A stretch of 64,000 nucleotides of DNA, taken from positions 31,084 to 95,083 of the forward strand of contig CANMCX010000014.1 of assembly GCA_947496465.1 (NCBI GenBank). The letters are read 5' to 3'. A program made the position numbers and the translations under genes. Source of the DNA: Marinifilum_A sediminis (GTDB taxonomy: Bacteria; Bacteroidota; Bacteroidia; Bacteroidales; Marinifilaceae). Below, in pieces: positions 53,508 to 62,913 of the stretch; position 1 is the stretch's first letter; each line of letters opens with the position of its first letter. A model generated the notes under the pieces. That model searched no databases, was not told the DNA's origin, and was given only the letters and a program-made list of their open reading frames with translations.

Positions 53508-54452
53508 ATGAAAAGAGTTTTAGTAACCGGAGGTGCCGGTTTTATCGGTTCTCACCTATGCGAGCGATTATTAAGAGAAGGTAACGACGTTATCTGCCTA
53601 GACAATTACTTTACAGGAGCTAAAAAAAACATAGCTCATTTATTAGATAATCCATACTTTGAATTGGTTCGTCACGATGTAACCTCTCCTTATTTTGCAG
53701 AGGTTGATGAAATTTACAATATGGCATGTCCTGCTTCACCAGTTCACTACCAATATAATCCAATTAAAACCATAAAAACTTCTGTAATGGGAGCCATAAA
53801 TATGCTGGGACTTGCCAAGCGTGTAAAAGCTCGAATCCTACAAGCCTCAACAAGTGAGGTATATGGAGACCCAGAGATTCACCCGCAAACAGAGGATTAC
53901 TGGGGAAATGTAAACCCAATCGGCATCCGTTCTTGTTATGATGAAGGAAAACGTTGTGCAGAAACCTTGTTTATGGATTATCACAATCAAAACAATGTTG
54001 ATATCAAGATCATTCGCATTTTCAATACTTATGGTCCCAACATGAATCCAGACGACGGTAGAGTGGTTTCAAATTTTATCGTACAAGCTCTTCAAAACGA
54101 AGACATAACCATTTTTGGAGATGGATCTCAAACCAGAAGTTTTCAGTATGTTGACGATTTGGTGGAAGGAATCTCAAGAATGATGCAAACACGTCACAAT
54201 TTTACAGGACCTGTAAATATTGGGAATCCTAACGAATTTACAATTTTAGAACTGGCTCAAAAAGTGATTGAATTAACCAACTCCAAATCTAAAATTATTC
54301 ACTTACCTCTTCCTCAAGATGATCCTACTCAACGACAGCCAAACATTAGTCTGGCAAAAAAAGAGCTAAACAATTGGGAGCCTACCATTCAACTAAACAA
54401 CGGCTTAGTCAAAACTATTGATTATTTCGACACCTTACTATCTAATCGATAA
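53508..54452 (+). CDS. UDP-glucuronate decarboxylase (UDP-xylose synthase)
   Basis: The 314-residue short-chain dehydrogenase has VLVTGGAGFIGSHLCERLL at the NAD site and NMACPASPVHYQYNPIKT near 72-89. The Tyr and Lys of the catalytic motif are in SCYDEGKRCAE, and NTYGPNMNPDDGRVVSNF near 180-197 is diagnostic for UXS rather than RfbB or GalE. It makes UDP-xylose from the UDP-glucuronate produced by Ugd upstream. Xylose would enter capsule, O-antigen or exopolysaccharide. Confidence 0.93.
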   Translation: MKRVLVTGGAGFIGSHLCERLLREGNDVICLDNYFTGAKKNIAHLLDNPYFELVRHDVTSPYFAEVDEIYNMACPASPVHYQYNPIKTIKTSVMGAINMLGLAKRVKARILQASTSEVYGDPEIHPQTEDYWGNVNPIGIRSCYDEGKRCAETLFMDYHNQNNVDIKIIRIFNTYGPNMNPDDGRVVSNFIVQALQNEDITIFGDGSQTRSFQYVDDLVEGISRMMQTRHNFTGPVNIGNPNEFTILELAQKVIELTNSKSKIIHLPLPQDDPTQRQPNISLAKKELNNWEPTIQLNNGLVKTIDYFDTLLSNR

Positions 54453-54532
54453 AACAATTGTGAAGTAATCAAATAGAGACCAATCAAAAAGTTAGTGAAT
54501 GACTTGATAAAATCATTAAAAATTAAATCCAA

Positions 54533-55402
54533 ATGAAAGGAATTATATTAGCCGGAGGTTCTGGTACTCGATTATATCCCATTACAAAAAGTATTTCCAA
54601 GCAAATTATCCCTGTATACGACAAACCAATGATATATTATCCATTGTCGGTACTAATGCTTGCCGGAATAAAGGAAATTCTAATTATATCTACACCAAAG
54701 GATTTGCCTTTATACAAAGATCTTTTTGATGATGGCAAACAATACGGATTGGATATATCTTATGCGGAACAGCCATCGCCTGATGGTTTAGCGCAAGCTT
54801 TTATTATTGGTGAAGAATTTATAGGCGATAGTCCTGTGTGTATGATTCTTGGTGATAACCTTTACTACGGTTATGAATTTAGCAAACAATTAAACGAATC
54901 TGCCAAATTAACCAATGGTGCTCATGTTTTTGGTTATCATGTAAATGACCCTGAGAGATATGGTGTTGCCGAGTTTGATAAGAATGGATTGGTTAAGAGC
55001 ATAGAGGAAAAACCAGAGAATCCAAAATCGAATTACGCAGTTACAGGCTTGTATTTTTACGATAACTCTGTTGTTGAAAAAGCGAAATCATTAAAACCCT
55101 CAAAAAGAGGTGAACTTGAAATCACAGATCTCAATAGGATTTACCTTGAAGAAAATCAATTGAATCTTAAAATTCTTGGTCGAGGAATGGCTTGGTTGGA
55201 TACTGGCACACATGAAAGCATGTTGCAAGCATCAAATTTTATTGCAACTATTGAGCAAAGACAAGGATTAAAAGTAGCCTGTATAGAGGAAATTGCTTAC
55301 CGAAACAAATTCATTAATAAAGATCAGTTATTAAAACTAGCTGAACCATTACTGAAAAATCAATATGGAGAGTATTTGGTGAGAATTGCAAACGAAGATT
55401 AG
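54533..55402 (+). CDS. rfbA: Glucose-1-phosphate thymidylyltransferase
   Basis: RfbA joins dTTP and glucose 1-phosphate to dTDP-glucose, first step to dTDP-rhamnose. Length 289. Motifs: GIILAGGSGTRLYPITKSISKQIIPVYDKPMIYYPLS at the N-terminus (nucleotide binding and catalytic Lys), QPSPDGLAQAFIIGEEFIG, MILGDNLYYG, and WLDTGTHESMLQASNFI near 223-239. It begins the rfbA-rfbC-rfbD run, with 16 bp to rfbC. Confidence 0.97.
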   Translation: MKGIILAGGSGTRLYPITKSISKQIIPVYDKPMIYYPLSVLMLAGIKEILIISTPKDLPLYKDLFDDGKQYGLDISYAEQPSPDGLAQAFIIGEEFIGDSPVCMILGDNLYYGYEFSKQLNESAKLTNGAHVFGYHVNDPERYGVAEFDKNGLVKSIEEKPENPKSNYAVTGLYFYDNSVVEKAKSLKPSKRGELEITDLNRIYLEENQLNLKILGRGMAWLDTGTHESMLQASNFIATIEQRQGLKVACIEEIAYRNKFINKDQLLKLAEPLLKNQYGEYLVRIANED

Positions 55403-55418
55403 AATCAACAAATCGACT

Positions 55419-55979
55419 ATGGAAATCATAAAAACTGAAATACCTGATTTACTAATAATACAGCCAAGAGTTTTCGAAGATGAGAGAGGATATTTTTTCG
55501 AAAGCTTTAATGATAATGAATTTAAGAAACATGGTTTAAACCTGAATTTTGTTCAAGATAATGAATCAAAATCGGGCTATGGAGTAATCAGAGGACTGCA
55601 CTATCAATTGGCACCTTATTCTCAAACCAAACTGGTTAGAGTTATTCAAGGAAAAGTTTTTGATGTTGCGGTTGATCTTCGACAAGATTCTCCCACCTAC
55701 GGAAAATGGAGAGGTATTGAACTTTCTGCCGAAAATAAAATACAATTCTTAATACCCAAAGGCTTTGCTCATGGATTTTCGGTCTTGAGCGAAACTGCAA
55801 CTTTTGTTTATAAATGTGATAGCCTCTACCAACCCAAAGCTGAGAGAGGTTTAAATTTTAATGATCCTTACTTGAATATAGATTGGAGAATTTCAGCTGA
55901 AAATGCAATAATATCGCCTAAAGACAAAGTGCTACCAAACTTTAAGGAAGCAGAAAAGAATTTTAAATTTGGTAAATAA
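55419..55979 (+). CDS. rfbC: dTDP-4-dehydrorhamnose 3,5-epimerase
   Basis: The longest frame starts inside rfbA; I use ATG 55419-55421 (MEIIKTEIPDLLIIQPRVFEDERGYFFESFN), which matches the family N-terminus and gives 186 residues. The cupin core shows FVQDNESKSGYGVIRGLHYQ with the catalytic His, VIQGKVFDVAVDLRQDSPTYGKW and FLIPKGFAHGFSVLSETATFVYKC. It acts on the product of RfbB, whose gene is not seen here. rfbD follows after 9 bp. Confidence 0.96.
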   Translation: MEIIKTEIPDLLIIQPRVFEDERGYFFESFNDNEFKKHGLNLNFVQDNESKSGYGVIRGLHYQLAPYSQTKLVRVIQGKVFDVAVDLRQDSPTYGKWRGIELSAENKIQFLIPKGFAHGFSVLSETATFVYKCDSLYQPKAERGLNFNDPYLNIDWRISAENAIISPKDKVLPNFKEAEKNFKFGK

Positions 55980-55988
55980 ACCGCTTTT

Positions 55989-56861
55989 ATGACAAAAATC
56001 TTAGTGACCGGAAGCAATGGACAATTGGGATCTGAAATCAAGGAATTATCATCAATTTTTCCAGAATTTGAATTTATTTTTACCGATGTTGCCGAACTTG
56101 ACATTACATCTCCGAAGGCATTATCGGATTTTATTACAGGAAAAAAGATAAAATACTTAATAAATTGTGCTGCCTACACAAACGTCGATCAAGCTGAAAA
56201 AGACGAAGAAACTGCCAGGCTAATTAATGCCATTGCAGTAAAAAACCTTGCTGAAGTTTCGAAATTACATGAAATAACTCCAATTCATATTTCTACAGAT
56301 TACGTTTTCTCTGGCGAAGGCTTTAAACCTTATCAGGAAAATGAAACAATAGCTCCACAAGGAGTTTATGGAAATACTAAATTTGAAGGTGAAGAATTTC
56401 TAAGAACCATTTGCCTTAAGCATATTATCATTAGAACCTCATGGCTCTATTCTCCTTTTGGGAAAAACTTCCTAAAAACAATGATTAATTTGGGTAAAGA
56501 TAAAGATCAACTAGGAGTTATTGTTGATCAGGTAGGTACACCAACTTATGCTCACGATTTAGCTTCATGTATTATACAAATCATCAAAAAAATACACGCA
56601 GACAAAGACTTTAATGATTATGGAACTTATCACTATTCAAACGAAGGTGTTTGCAGTTGGTTTGATTTTGCCAGCGAAATTCAAATTGAAGCTAAGAATG
56701 ACTGTAAAATAAACACCATTGAAAGTAAGGACTTTAAGTGTCTTGCAAAAAGACCACATTACAGTGTTTTGAATAAATCAAAAATTAAACATATTTTTGG
56801 TCTCGATATTCCGCACTGGAGGGGAAGGATATCTCATTGTATCAATAGAATAAATAGTTAA
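55989..56861 (+). CDS. rfbD: dTDP-4-dehydrorhamnose reductase
   Basis: RfbD reduces dTDP-4-dehydro-L-rhamnose to dTDP-L-rhamnose. The 290-residue SDR protein has ILVTGSNGQLGSEIKEL at the nucleotide site, INCAAYTNVDQAEKDEETARLIN, HISTDYVFSGEG, and the Tyr/Lys pair in PQGVYGNTKFEGEEF. It is the third gene of the rhamnose run and lies 21 bp before the phosphohexomutase gene. Confidence 0.95.
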   Translation: MTKILVTGSNGQLGSEIKELSSIFPEFEFIFTDVAELDITSPKALSDFITGKKIKYLINCAAYTNVDQAEKDEETARLINAIAVKNLAEVSKLHEITPIHISTDYVFSGEGFKPYQENETIAPQGVYGNTKFEGEEFLRTICLKHIIIRTSWLYSPFGKNFLKTMINLGKDKDQLGVIVDQVGTPTYAHDLASCIIQIIKKIHADKDFNDYGTYHYSNEGVCSWFDFASEIQIEAKNDCKINTIESKDFKCLAKRPHYSVLNKSKIKHIFGLDIPHWRGRISHCINRINS

Positions 56862-56882
56862 TTATTAGAAACCTTTTCGGAA

Positions 56883-58625
56883 ATGAACAAAACGGAAATT
56901 TTAGAAAGTGTTATTGAAAAAGCCAACTTATGGCTTGATGGGAATTATGACGAGACGACAAAAAGTGACGTTCAATCTCTACTTAACCAGGAAGATCAGA
57001 CCAATCTTATAGATTCTTTTTACAAAGATTTAGAATTTGGAACCGGAGGATTACGAGGAAAAATGGGTCCCGGAACTAACCGAATGAATATATACACAGT
57101 TGGGGCCGCCACTCAAGGTTTAGCAAACTATTTAAATGAATGTTTCTCAGACGAAGAAATTTCAATTTGCATTGGCTATGACTGTAGAAATAATAGTAAA
57201 TTATTTTCGGATACGGTAGCTAATATTTTTTCTGCTAATGGAATTAAAGCATATATATTTGACGATTTAAGACCAACACCCGAAATGTCTTTTGCCATTC
57301 GTCATTTGGGTTGTAAATCAGGTGTAATTATTACTGCATCTCACAATCCTAAAGAGTACAATGGTTACAAAGCTTATTGGGACGATGGATCTCAGATTGT
57401 AACGCCTCACGATAAAAATATCATCGATGCTGTTAAGGCGGTTAAAGTTGATGATATTAAATTCGAAGGAAATCCAGATTTGATAGAAGTTTTAGGTGCT
57501 GAAATGGATAAGTTATATCTCGACACAGTTAAAACATTAACTCTTTCACCTGAGGCGATTAAAAATCAGAAAGATCTTAAGATTGTATTTACACCACTTC
57601 ACGGAACTACAGTAAAACTTGTTCCTGATTCATTGGCTAATTTCGGTTTTGAAAATGTAATTCACATTCCGGAACAAGATGTTGTAGATGGTAATTTCCC
57701 AACTGTATGGTCTGCGAACCCAGAAGAGCCAGAGGCTCTAAAAATGGCAGTGGATAAAGCTGAAGAGGTTGATGCTGATTTAGTAATGGCATGTGATCCT
57801 GATGGTGATCGTTTGGGAATCTCTGTGAAAAATGATAAAGGCGAATGGGAAATCATTAATGGTAACCAAACGGCTTTAATTTTTACCTATTATCTTATTA
57901 AAAGAAGAAGAGAATTAGGTCTTCTTACAGGTAATGATTACGTGGTTAAAACAATTGTAACCACTGAATTATTCAAAGATGTAGCAGAGAAAAACAACGT
58001 AGAATGTTTCGACGCCTACACTGGTTTTAAATGGATTGCAGACGTTATGCGAAAGAATCCTGAGAAAAACTATGTTGGAGGTGGTGAAGAATCATTCGGA
58101 TACATGCCTGGTGACTTTACACGAGACAAAGATGCCGTATCGGCATGTAGTGTTATGGCTGAAATTGCAGCTTGGGCTAAGGATCAAGGAAAAAACCTAT
58201 TCGATATTTTAAAAGAAATTTACATTGAATATGGATTTTCTAAAGAGAAAATGATCTACATTGTTCGTGAAGGATTACAAGGATCTCAGGAAATCAATCA
58301 AATGATGCATGATTACAGGTTTAATACACCGAAAGAAATTAATGGATCGAAAATGATTTTGGTAAAAGACTATACAACCAGAAAAGCCACCAATCCAATT
58401 ACTGGTGAAGCTACCGATCTTGATTTTGAAACAACTGCAGATGTTTTACAATTCTATCTTGAGGATGGAACTAAGATTTCTGTGCGTCCATCTGGAACAG
58501 AACCAAAAATCAAATTTTATTTCGAAGTTCGTGAGAAATTAAATTCTCTTAATGAATTTTTTATTACAGAAGAAAAAGCAAATAAAAAAATTGATGGAAT
58601 AATAGATTCTTTAAAATTAAACTAA
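56883..58625 (+). CDS. Phospho-sugar mutase (phosphoglucomutase/phosphomannomutase family)
   Basis: The 580-residue alpha-D-phosphohexomutase has GTGGLRGKMGPGTNRMN near 51-67, the phosphoserine Ser153 in TASHNPKEYNGYK, the metal loop DPDGDRLGI near 303-311, the sugar loop GGGEESFGY near 399-407 and the C-terminal phosphate loop VRPSGTEPKIKFY. It interconverts hexose 1- and 6-phosphates, so it can supply glucose 1-phosphate for RfbA and UDP-glucose synthesis. It follows rfbD by 21 bp. Confidence 0.94.
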   Translation: MNKTEILESVIEKANLWLDGNYDETTKSDVQSLLNQEDQTNLIDSFYKDLEFGTGGLRGKMGPGTNRMNIYTVGAATQGLANYLNECFSDEEISICIGYDCRNNSKLFSDTVANIFSANGIKAYIFDDLRPTPEMSFAIRHLGCKSGVIITASHNPKEYNGYKAYWDDGSQIVTPHDKNIIDAVKAVKVDDIKFEGNPDLIEVLGAEMDKLYLDTVKTLTLSPEAIKNQKDLKIVFTPLHGTTVKLVPDSLANFGFENVIHIPEQDVVDGNFPTVWSANPEEPEALKMAVDKAEEVDADLVMACDPDGDRLGISVKNDKGEWEIINGNQTALIFTYYLIKRRRELGLLTGNDYVVKTIVTTELFKDVAEKNNVECFDAYTGFKWIADVMRKNPEKNYVGGGEESFGYMPGDFTRDKDAVSACSVMAEIAAWAKDQGKNLFDILKEIYIEYGFSKEKMIYIVREGLQGSQEINQMMHDYRFNTPKEINGSKMILVKDYTTRKATNPITGEATDLDFETTADVLQFYLEDGTKISVRPSGTEPKIKFYFEVREKLNSLNEFFITEEKANKKIDGIIDSLKLN

Positions 58626-58631
58626 TAAATT

Positions 58632-58655
58632 TAGGGTAGCATAAAAGCTACCCTA
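58632..58655 (+). terminator. Hairpin after the mutase gene
   Basis: TAGGGTAGC and GCTACCCTA pair perfectly around six bases but are followed by CACTTATTC, so the U-tract is weak. It separates the mutase from the response-regulator gene. Confidence 0.5.
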
Positions 58656-58670
58656 CACTTATTCTAACCT

Positions 58671-59891
58671 ATGGACAGTAAAAGAACCATTCTCTCTGTT
58701 GACGATTCACCAATCAACAACAAACTAATCGAGGCATATTTTAGACGCGAATACAATGTCATATCGAAGGAAAGTGGACAGCAAGCGCTTGCTTGGTTGG
58801 AAACAAATATTCCAGATGTGGTTTTGCTAGATATCATGATGCCCGTTATGGATGGAATTGAGGTTCTTGAGCGTATTCAAGCAAATGAGAGGTTAAGAGA
58901 AATTCCCGTAATTATGGTTACGGCAAAAACGGAAATGGAAAGCATTAAAGCTACTCTTAGCTTAGGTGCTCAAGATTACGTAAAAAAGCCAATTGACTTT
59001 ACTGAGTTGCAAACAAAGGTTCTGATTGCTTTTCAGATAAATGAACAAAAACAAGAAATTTCAAAATACAAATCATATTACGATATTCACCAAGGTATGA
59101 TTCATGCTCAGCGAATTCAAAGATCGATTCTTCCTGATGCTGAACATTTCAGAAGACTATATCCAAAATCTTTCATAATCAACCTGCCAAAACATGTCAT
59201 CGGAGGTGATTTTTATTGGATACAACAAAGCTACAACAAAAAAAGTATTGGACTTTTTGATTGCACCGGACATGGTGTTCCTGCAGCTATGTTAACCATA
59301 ATGGGTCAGATGGAACTTCATACCTTATCTCAAAATGGCAATGAAGTTAATGCGGAACAAATTTTTTCTCTTTTAAGTCGAAAGTTTAGTAAAGTTTTAA
59401 ATACCTCTGCAGATACGTACACTCAACATGATGGTATGGATGGTGTATTTTGTTCGATATATCCACAAGATAATATTCTTGAATTTGTTGGTGCGAAAAG
59501 AGCACTTGTGATTATTCGTGAAAACAATACTCAATTAATTGTAGACAATCTGGATACTGAAGCAAAATTATCTAGCTCAACTCATTCTCTTTTTGAAGTT
59601 TCCGGAGATAGAAATTCTATTGGAAAAGAATCTGAATTCGTAGAATTTACCACTAAAAAAATCAAAATACATTCTGGAGACAGAATTTTCCTTTACAGCG
59701 ATGGAATTACAGATCAATTAGGTGGAGACCAACAAAAAAGATTAAAGCGAAAGCAGTTTTACGAAAAACTTCTTGAAATACAAGGAAAATCTATCAATCT
59801 TCAAAAATCAGATATCTTTAATTGGCTGGAAAAGTGGAAACACAGCAATGAACAAACCGATGATATTTTAATGATTGGTATTGAGATTTAA
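58671..59891 (+). CDS. Response regulator with PP2C (SpoIIE/RsbU-type) phosphatase domain
   Basis: Residues 1-120 are a receiver with the acidic pair Asp11/Asp12, phospho-Asp54 in VVLLDIMMPVMDG, and Lys in YVKKPIDF. A coiled-coil linker (about 125-160) leads to a PP2C-type phosphatase (about 185-406): HVIGGDFYWIQ, GLFDCTGHGVPAAMLTIMGQ, DGVFCSIYP and FLYSDGITDQLGG carry the metal-binding Asp residues. Such proteins dephosphorylate STAS or SiaC-type proteins on command of a sensor kinase. Candidate substrates are the STAS protein at 48542-48901 and SiaC at 39712-40092. Confidence 0.92.
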   Translation: MDSKRTILSVDDSPINNKLIEAYFRREYNVISKESGQQALAWLETNIPDVVLLDIMMPVMDGIEVLERIQANERLREIPVIMVTAKTEMESIKATLSLGAQDYVKKPIDFTELQTKVLIAFQINEQKQEISKYKSYYDIHQGMIHAQRIQRSILPDAEHFRRLYPKSFIINLPKHVIGGDFYWIQQSYNKKSIGLFDCTGHGVPAAMLTIMGQMELHTLSQNGNEVNAEQIFSLLSRKFSKVLNTSADTYTQHDGMDGVFCSIYPQDNILEFVGAKRALVIIRENNTQLIVDNLDTEAKLSSSTHSLFEVSGDRNSIGKESEFVEFTTKKIKIHSGDRIFLYSDGITDQLGGDQQKRLKRKQFYEKLLEIQGKSINLQKSDIFNWLEKWKHSNEQTDDILMIGIEI

Positions 59892-61321
59892 TACTCTTCC
59901 TCATCAGGAAAAAAATCTTTTTTAAAATTTACCAGAAAAAGCTTTTCAGTAGCTCGTGTTAATGCTGTATACAGCCATCTGTAATATTCTCGGTTAAGTA
60001 ATTCATCCGTTAAATACCCCTGGTCAACAAAAACAGCTTTCCACTGCCCTCCTTGTGCTTTATGGCAAGTTACTGAATAAGCAAATTTCACTTGCATGGC
60101 ATTAAAGAATTTATCATTACGAACTTTTTCGAATCGCTTCTTTTTTATTTTTATATCGGCATAATCCTCTGCCACGGCAAAAAACAATTTCTTGTTCTCT
60201 TCATAACCCAATGATGCTGTTTCAATATCCAAAGTATCCAGCATGATCATTGTATCCAATTCTACATCATCATAATCAGGAAAGCGCACAGTCACCTCTG
60301 CATACCTAAAACCATACATTTCAATATGCTTTTTAATCCGAACAATTTCAATGATATCTCCATTGGCAATAAAATCAAGATTTTCGATATCGTGTGCCCA
60401 AAAATAATTGTTCTTCACAACCATTAATAAGTCTCCCACTGATATTTCCTCTTCACGATAAAGAACAGTATTTCGAATCCCCTGATTGAATCGATTCGCT
60501 CTCTTATTAGATCGACTTATTACAATTGTATCCTCGACACCATACTGGTAATGAGCTGATGATATTTCTTCAATTAAATCGGCACCAGTAATCTTAAATA
60601 CATCTGGAAATTGATTTGTTGACAAGGCTGGAAATCCATCTTGATTCTCCCTTAACATTTTTCTCAATTCGGTCGCATTCATTAAAATGCCAGATTCTTG
60701 ATTTTGACGAACAACTTGAGTTAAGGTTAACTCCTCAATTCCATAATTATAACAGGCACGCAACTCTTCCGGATCAAGAGCAGGACTAATATCTAAACCA
60801 ACAGGAGGTAACTGAGCAGAATCTCCTACCAGTATCAATTTGCAATTTTTACCTGCATAAACATATTCTATCAAATCGTCTAAAAGACAACCCGAACCAA
60901 ACACACTAGCTTCAGGAGAATAGTTAGAAATCATAGAGGCTTCATCCACCAAAAAGACAGTATTATTGTGCAAATTTCTATCCTTTACAAAAACACCATC
61001 TGCATCAGCCAATGATTTTTGTCGATATATTTTTTTGTGAATGGTAAAAGCAGACTTTTTAGAATATTGACTTAGCACTTTCGCCGCTCGACCTGTAGGT
61101 GCTAAAAGAACCGTTTTTATCTTTAAATCGCCTAATGTTGAAGTAAGGGCACTAACTAAAGTTGTTTTTCCTGTTCCGGCGTATCCTTTTAATAAAAAAA
61201 TTTTTTTCTCAGAATCCTGAATTACAAAATCAGCTAAATCAACTATAGCCTTAGTTTGATCACTAGTTGGAGCGAATTTAAGATGCTCCCTAATCATATC
61301 GGCAAGGTGATTTTTTATCAT
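59888..61321 (-). CDS. SF1B DNA helicase (RecD2/Dda-like)
   Basis: The 477-residue protein has helicase motif I LKGYAGTGKTTLVSALTS near 43-60, motif II FLVDEASMISNYS, motif III ILVGDSAQLPPVG and a C-terminal UvrD-like part with SVTCHKAQGGQWKAVFVDQ and WLYTALTRATEKLFLVN (motif VI). It resembles the compact RecD/Dda group of 5'-3' helicases involved in replication-fork and repair work. The last four bases overlap the convergent response-regulator gene. Confidence 0.9.
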   Translation of the reverse strand: MIKNHLADMIREHLKFAPTSDQTKAIVDLADFVIQDSEKKIFLLKGYAGTGKTTLVSALTSTLGDLKIKTVLLAPTGRAAKVLSQYSKKSAFTIHKKIYRQKSLADADGVFVKDRNLHNNTVFLVDEASMISNYSPEASVFGSGCLLDDLIEYVYAGKNCKLILVGDSAQLPPVGLDISPALDPEELRACYNYGIEELTLTQVVRQNQESGILMNATELRKMLRENQDGFPALSTNQFPDVFKITGADLIEEISSAHYQYGVEDTIVISRSNKRANRFNQGIRNTVLYREEEISVGDLLMVVKNNYFWAHDIENLDFIANGDIIEIVRIKKHIEMYGFRYAEVTVRFPDYDDVELDTMIMLDTLDIETASLGYEENKKLFFAVAEDYADIKIKKKRFEKVRNDKFFNAMQVKFAYSVTCHKAQGGQWKAVFVDQGYLTDELLNREYYRWLYTALTRATEKLFLVNFKKDFFPDEEEY

Positions 61322-61370
61322 TTCTGTTAAATTTTAATGGATATAAAAATAGCCAAATAGATTTTTTTTT

Positions 61371-61378
61371 TAAATTTG
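61371..61378 (+). promoter_or_regulatory. -7 box of the 61412 gene
   Basis: TAAATTTG fits the consensus. The TTG at its end is the longest possible start of the downstream frame, so the ATG at 61412 is the real start. Confidence 0.55.
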
Positions 61379-61411
61379 CAGACAAACTTACACAAACTAA
61401 TAAGAATAAAA

Positions 61412-62053
61412 ATGAAAAAAATCTTTCAAATCTTACTATTCATAGCAATTATTGCACTTGCTTACTTAAGCTACCAAAGTATTAACAAGCCACTTGAATT
61501 TGGTAAAATCCAGGAGCAACGTTACGAAAGAATTATCGATCAATTGAAAGATATTCGCAAAGCACAAGGAGCTTATAAAGAAGTTAATGGTAAGTACACT
61601 GGAAGTTTTGATACATTGATTAGCTTTATCAAGACTGACTCAATGCCTTTGATCAAATCTATTGGTTCTCTTACTGATGAGCAGGTTGAAGCAGGTATGA
61701 CTGAAAAAGAAGCTGTTAAAAAAGGATTCATTACTCGTGATACTATTAAAATTTCAGCTCTTGACACTATTTTTGGAAAAGAATATGCGATTGAGAATTT
61801 AAAATACGTTCCTTTCACTAAAGGACAGCATGAATTTAAATTAGGAGCTGGTGTTTTCATAACAGGTTCTCAAGTTAAAGTTCAGGTTTTCGAAGCAAGA
61901 GTTTCTAACATGATAATTTTCGAAGATATCTTTGAAGAGTATAGTGAAGAAATTAAAGAATTAAATGGTAACCGTATTCGTTTGAACAAATACCCAGGCT
62001 TAATGGTAGGTTCTCTTGAAGAAGCTAACAATAACGCAGGAAACTGGGAGTAA
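61412..62053 (+). CDS. Single-pass membrane protein of unknown function
   Basis: The chosen start (MKKIFQILLFIAIIALAYLSYQS) gives a 213-residue protein with one N-terminal membrane helix and a periplasmic domain. Residues about 28-60 (EFGKIQEQRYERIIDQLKDIRKAQGAYKEVNGKY) look like the N-terminal helix of a type II secretion or pilin-like fold, but no prepilin peptidase site is seen. The rest is unrecognised. DUF3822 and rsmD follow closely (11 bp, then overlap), so they form one operon. Confidence 0.65.
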   Translation: MKKIFQILLFIAIIALAYLSYQSINKPLEFGKIQEQRYERIIDQLKDIRKAQGAYKEVNGKYTGSFDTLISFIKTDSMPLIKSIGSLTDEQVEAGMTEKEAVKKGFITRDTIKISALDTIFGKEYAIENLKYVPFTKGQHEFKLGAGVFITGSQVKVQVFEARVSNMIIFEDIFEEYSEEIKELNGNRIRLNKYPGLMVGSLEEANNNAGNWE

Positions 62054-62064
62054 TCCTTTACTAT

Positions 62065-62913
62065 ATGGACGACCTAGTATTTGTTGAGTCTACATTTGAT
62101 AAAAACAAAACTGAAGAATATAATTTATCCATCCGAGTTGGCTCGGATGGATTTTCTTTTTCTATACTCAACGGAAATAAAAAATGTTTGGCATTAAAAC
62201 GCTTTCAAACATTCGATCAGAACTCAACAATTGAAACTCTTAATTCATTTAAAGAGCAAATTCGAAACAACGAGTTACTCAATTTAAAATATAAAACAAT
62301 TTCAGTTTTATGGGTCTCAAACAAATCTGTTCTGATACCAAATGAATTTTATTCCGAGCAATTCGCTTTTGAAAGTTTTCAGCTCTGTCATGAATTATCA
62401 GAAGAGGAAGTGTTAGAGCAGAATAATATTTCAGCTTTAGAATCGTATTGTGTCTTTTCTATACCTAATAACTTCAAGGAAGTACTGATACAACAATTCT
62501 CAACAGTTAAATTCTATCATCACACTTATCCTTTTTATTCATGTGCTATTAAAGAAGAACCACATGATAATAATCCAAATATTTTTGTAAACATTCAAAA
62601 GAGTTTCTTTCATATCATCATTCCGGATAGAAACAACAAACATTTCATTAACAGTTTTTCGTACACCGAAGATTCAGATTTAGCTTATTACATTCTTAAT
62701 GTTTACAAACAACAAAAGCTAAACAACGAAAGAAGTAAGCTAATAGTAGATGGACTGATACAAGAAGAAAGTAAATCCATACAATTGCTAAAAAAATACT
62801 TGACCCATGTAGAGGTTAAACTCCTTCCCACGGAACTGAGAATAAAAAATGCCATTCCCCATAAGGAATACAATCAATATATTAATCTAATAAATTTATC
62901 CAGGTGCGAATAG
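62065..62913 (+). CDS. DUF3822 family protein
   Basis: The 282-residue cytoplasmic protein matches DUF3822, a Bacteroidota family with an actin/ASKHA-like look (DLVFVESTFDKNKTEEYNLSIRVGSDGFSFSIL at the N-terminus, HTYPFYSCAIKEE near 153, NIFVNIQKSFFHIIIPDRNNKHFINSF near 172). Function unknown. It overlaps the GTG start of rsmD by 10 bp, a coupling seen repeatedly for this family according to my recollection of Bacteroidota genomes. Confidence 0.8.
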   Translation: MDDLVFVESTFDKNKTEEYNLSIRVGSDGFSFSILNGNKKCLALKRFQTFDQNSTIETLNSFKEQIRNNELLNLKYKTISVLWVSNKSVLIPNEFYSEQFAFESFQLCHELSEEEVLEQNNISALESYCVFSIPNNFKEVLIQQFSTVKFYHHTYPFYSCAIKEEPHDNNPNIFVNIQKSFFHIIIPDRNNKHFINSFSYTEDSDLAYYILNVYKQQKLNNERSKLIVDGLIQEESKSIQLLKKYLTHVEVKLLPTELRIKNAIPHKEYNQYINLINLSRCE

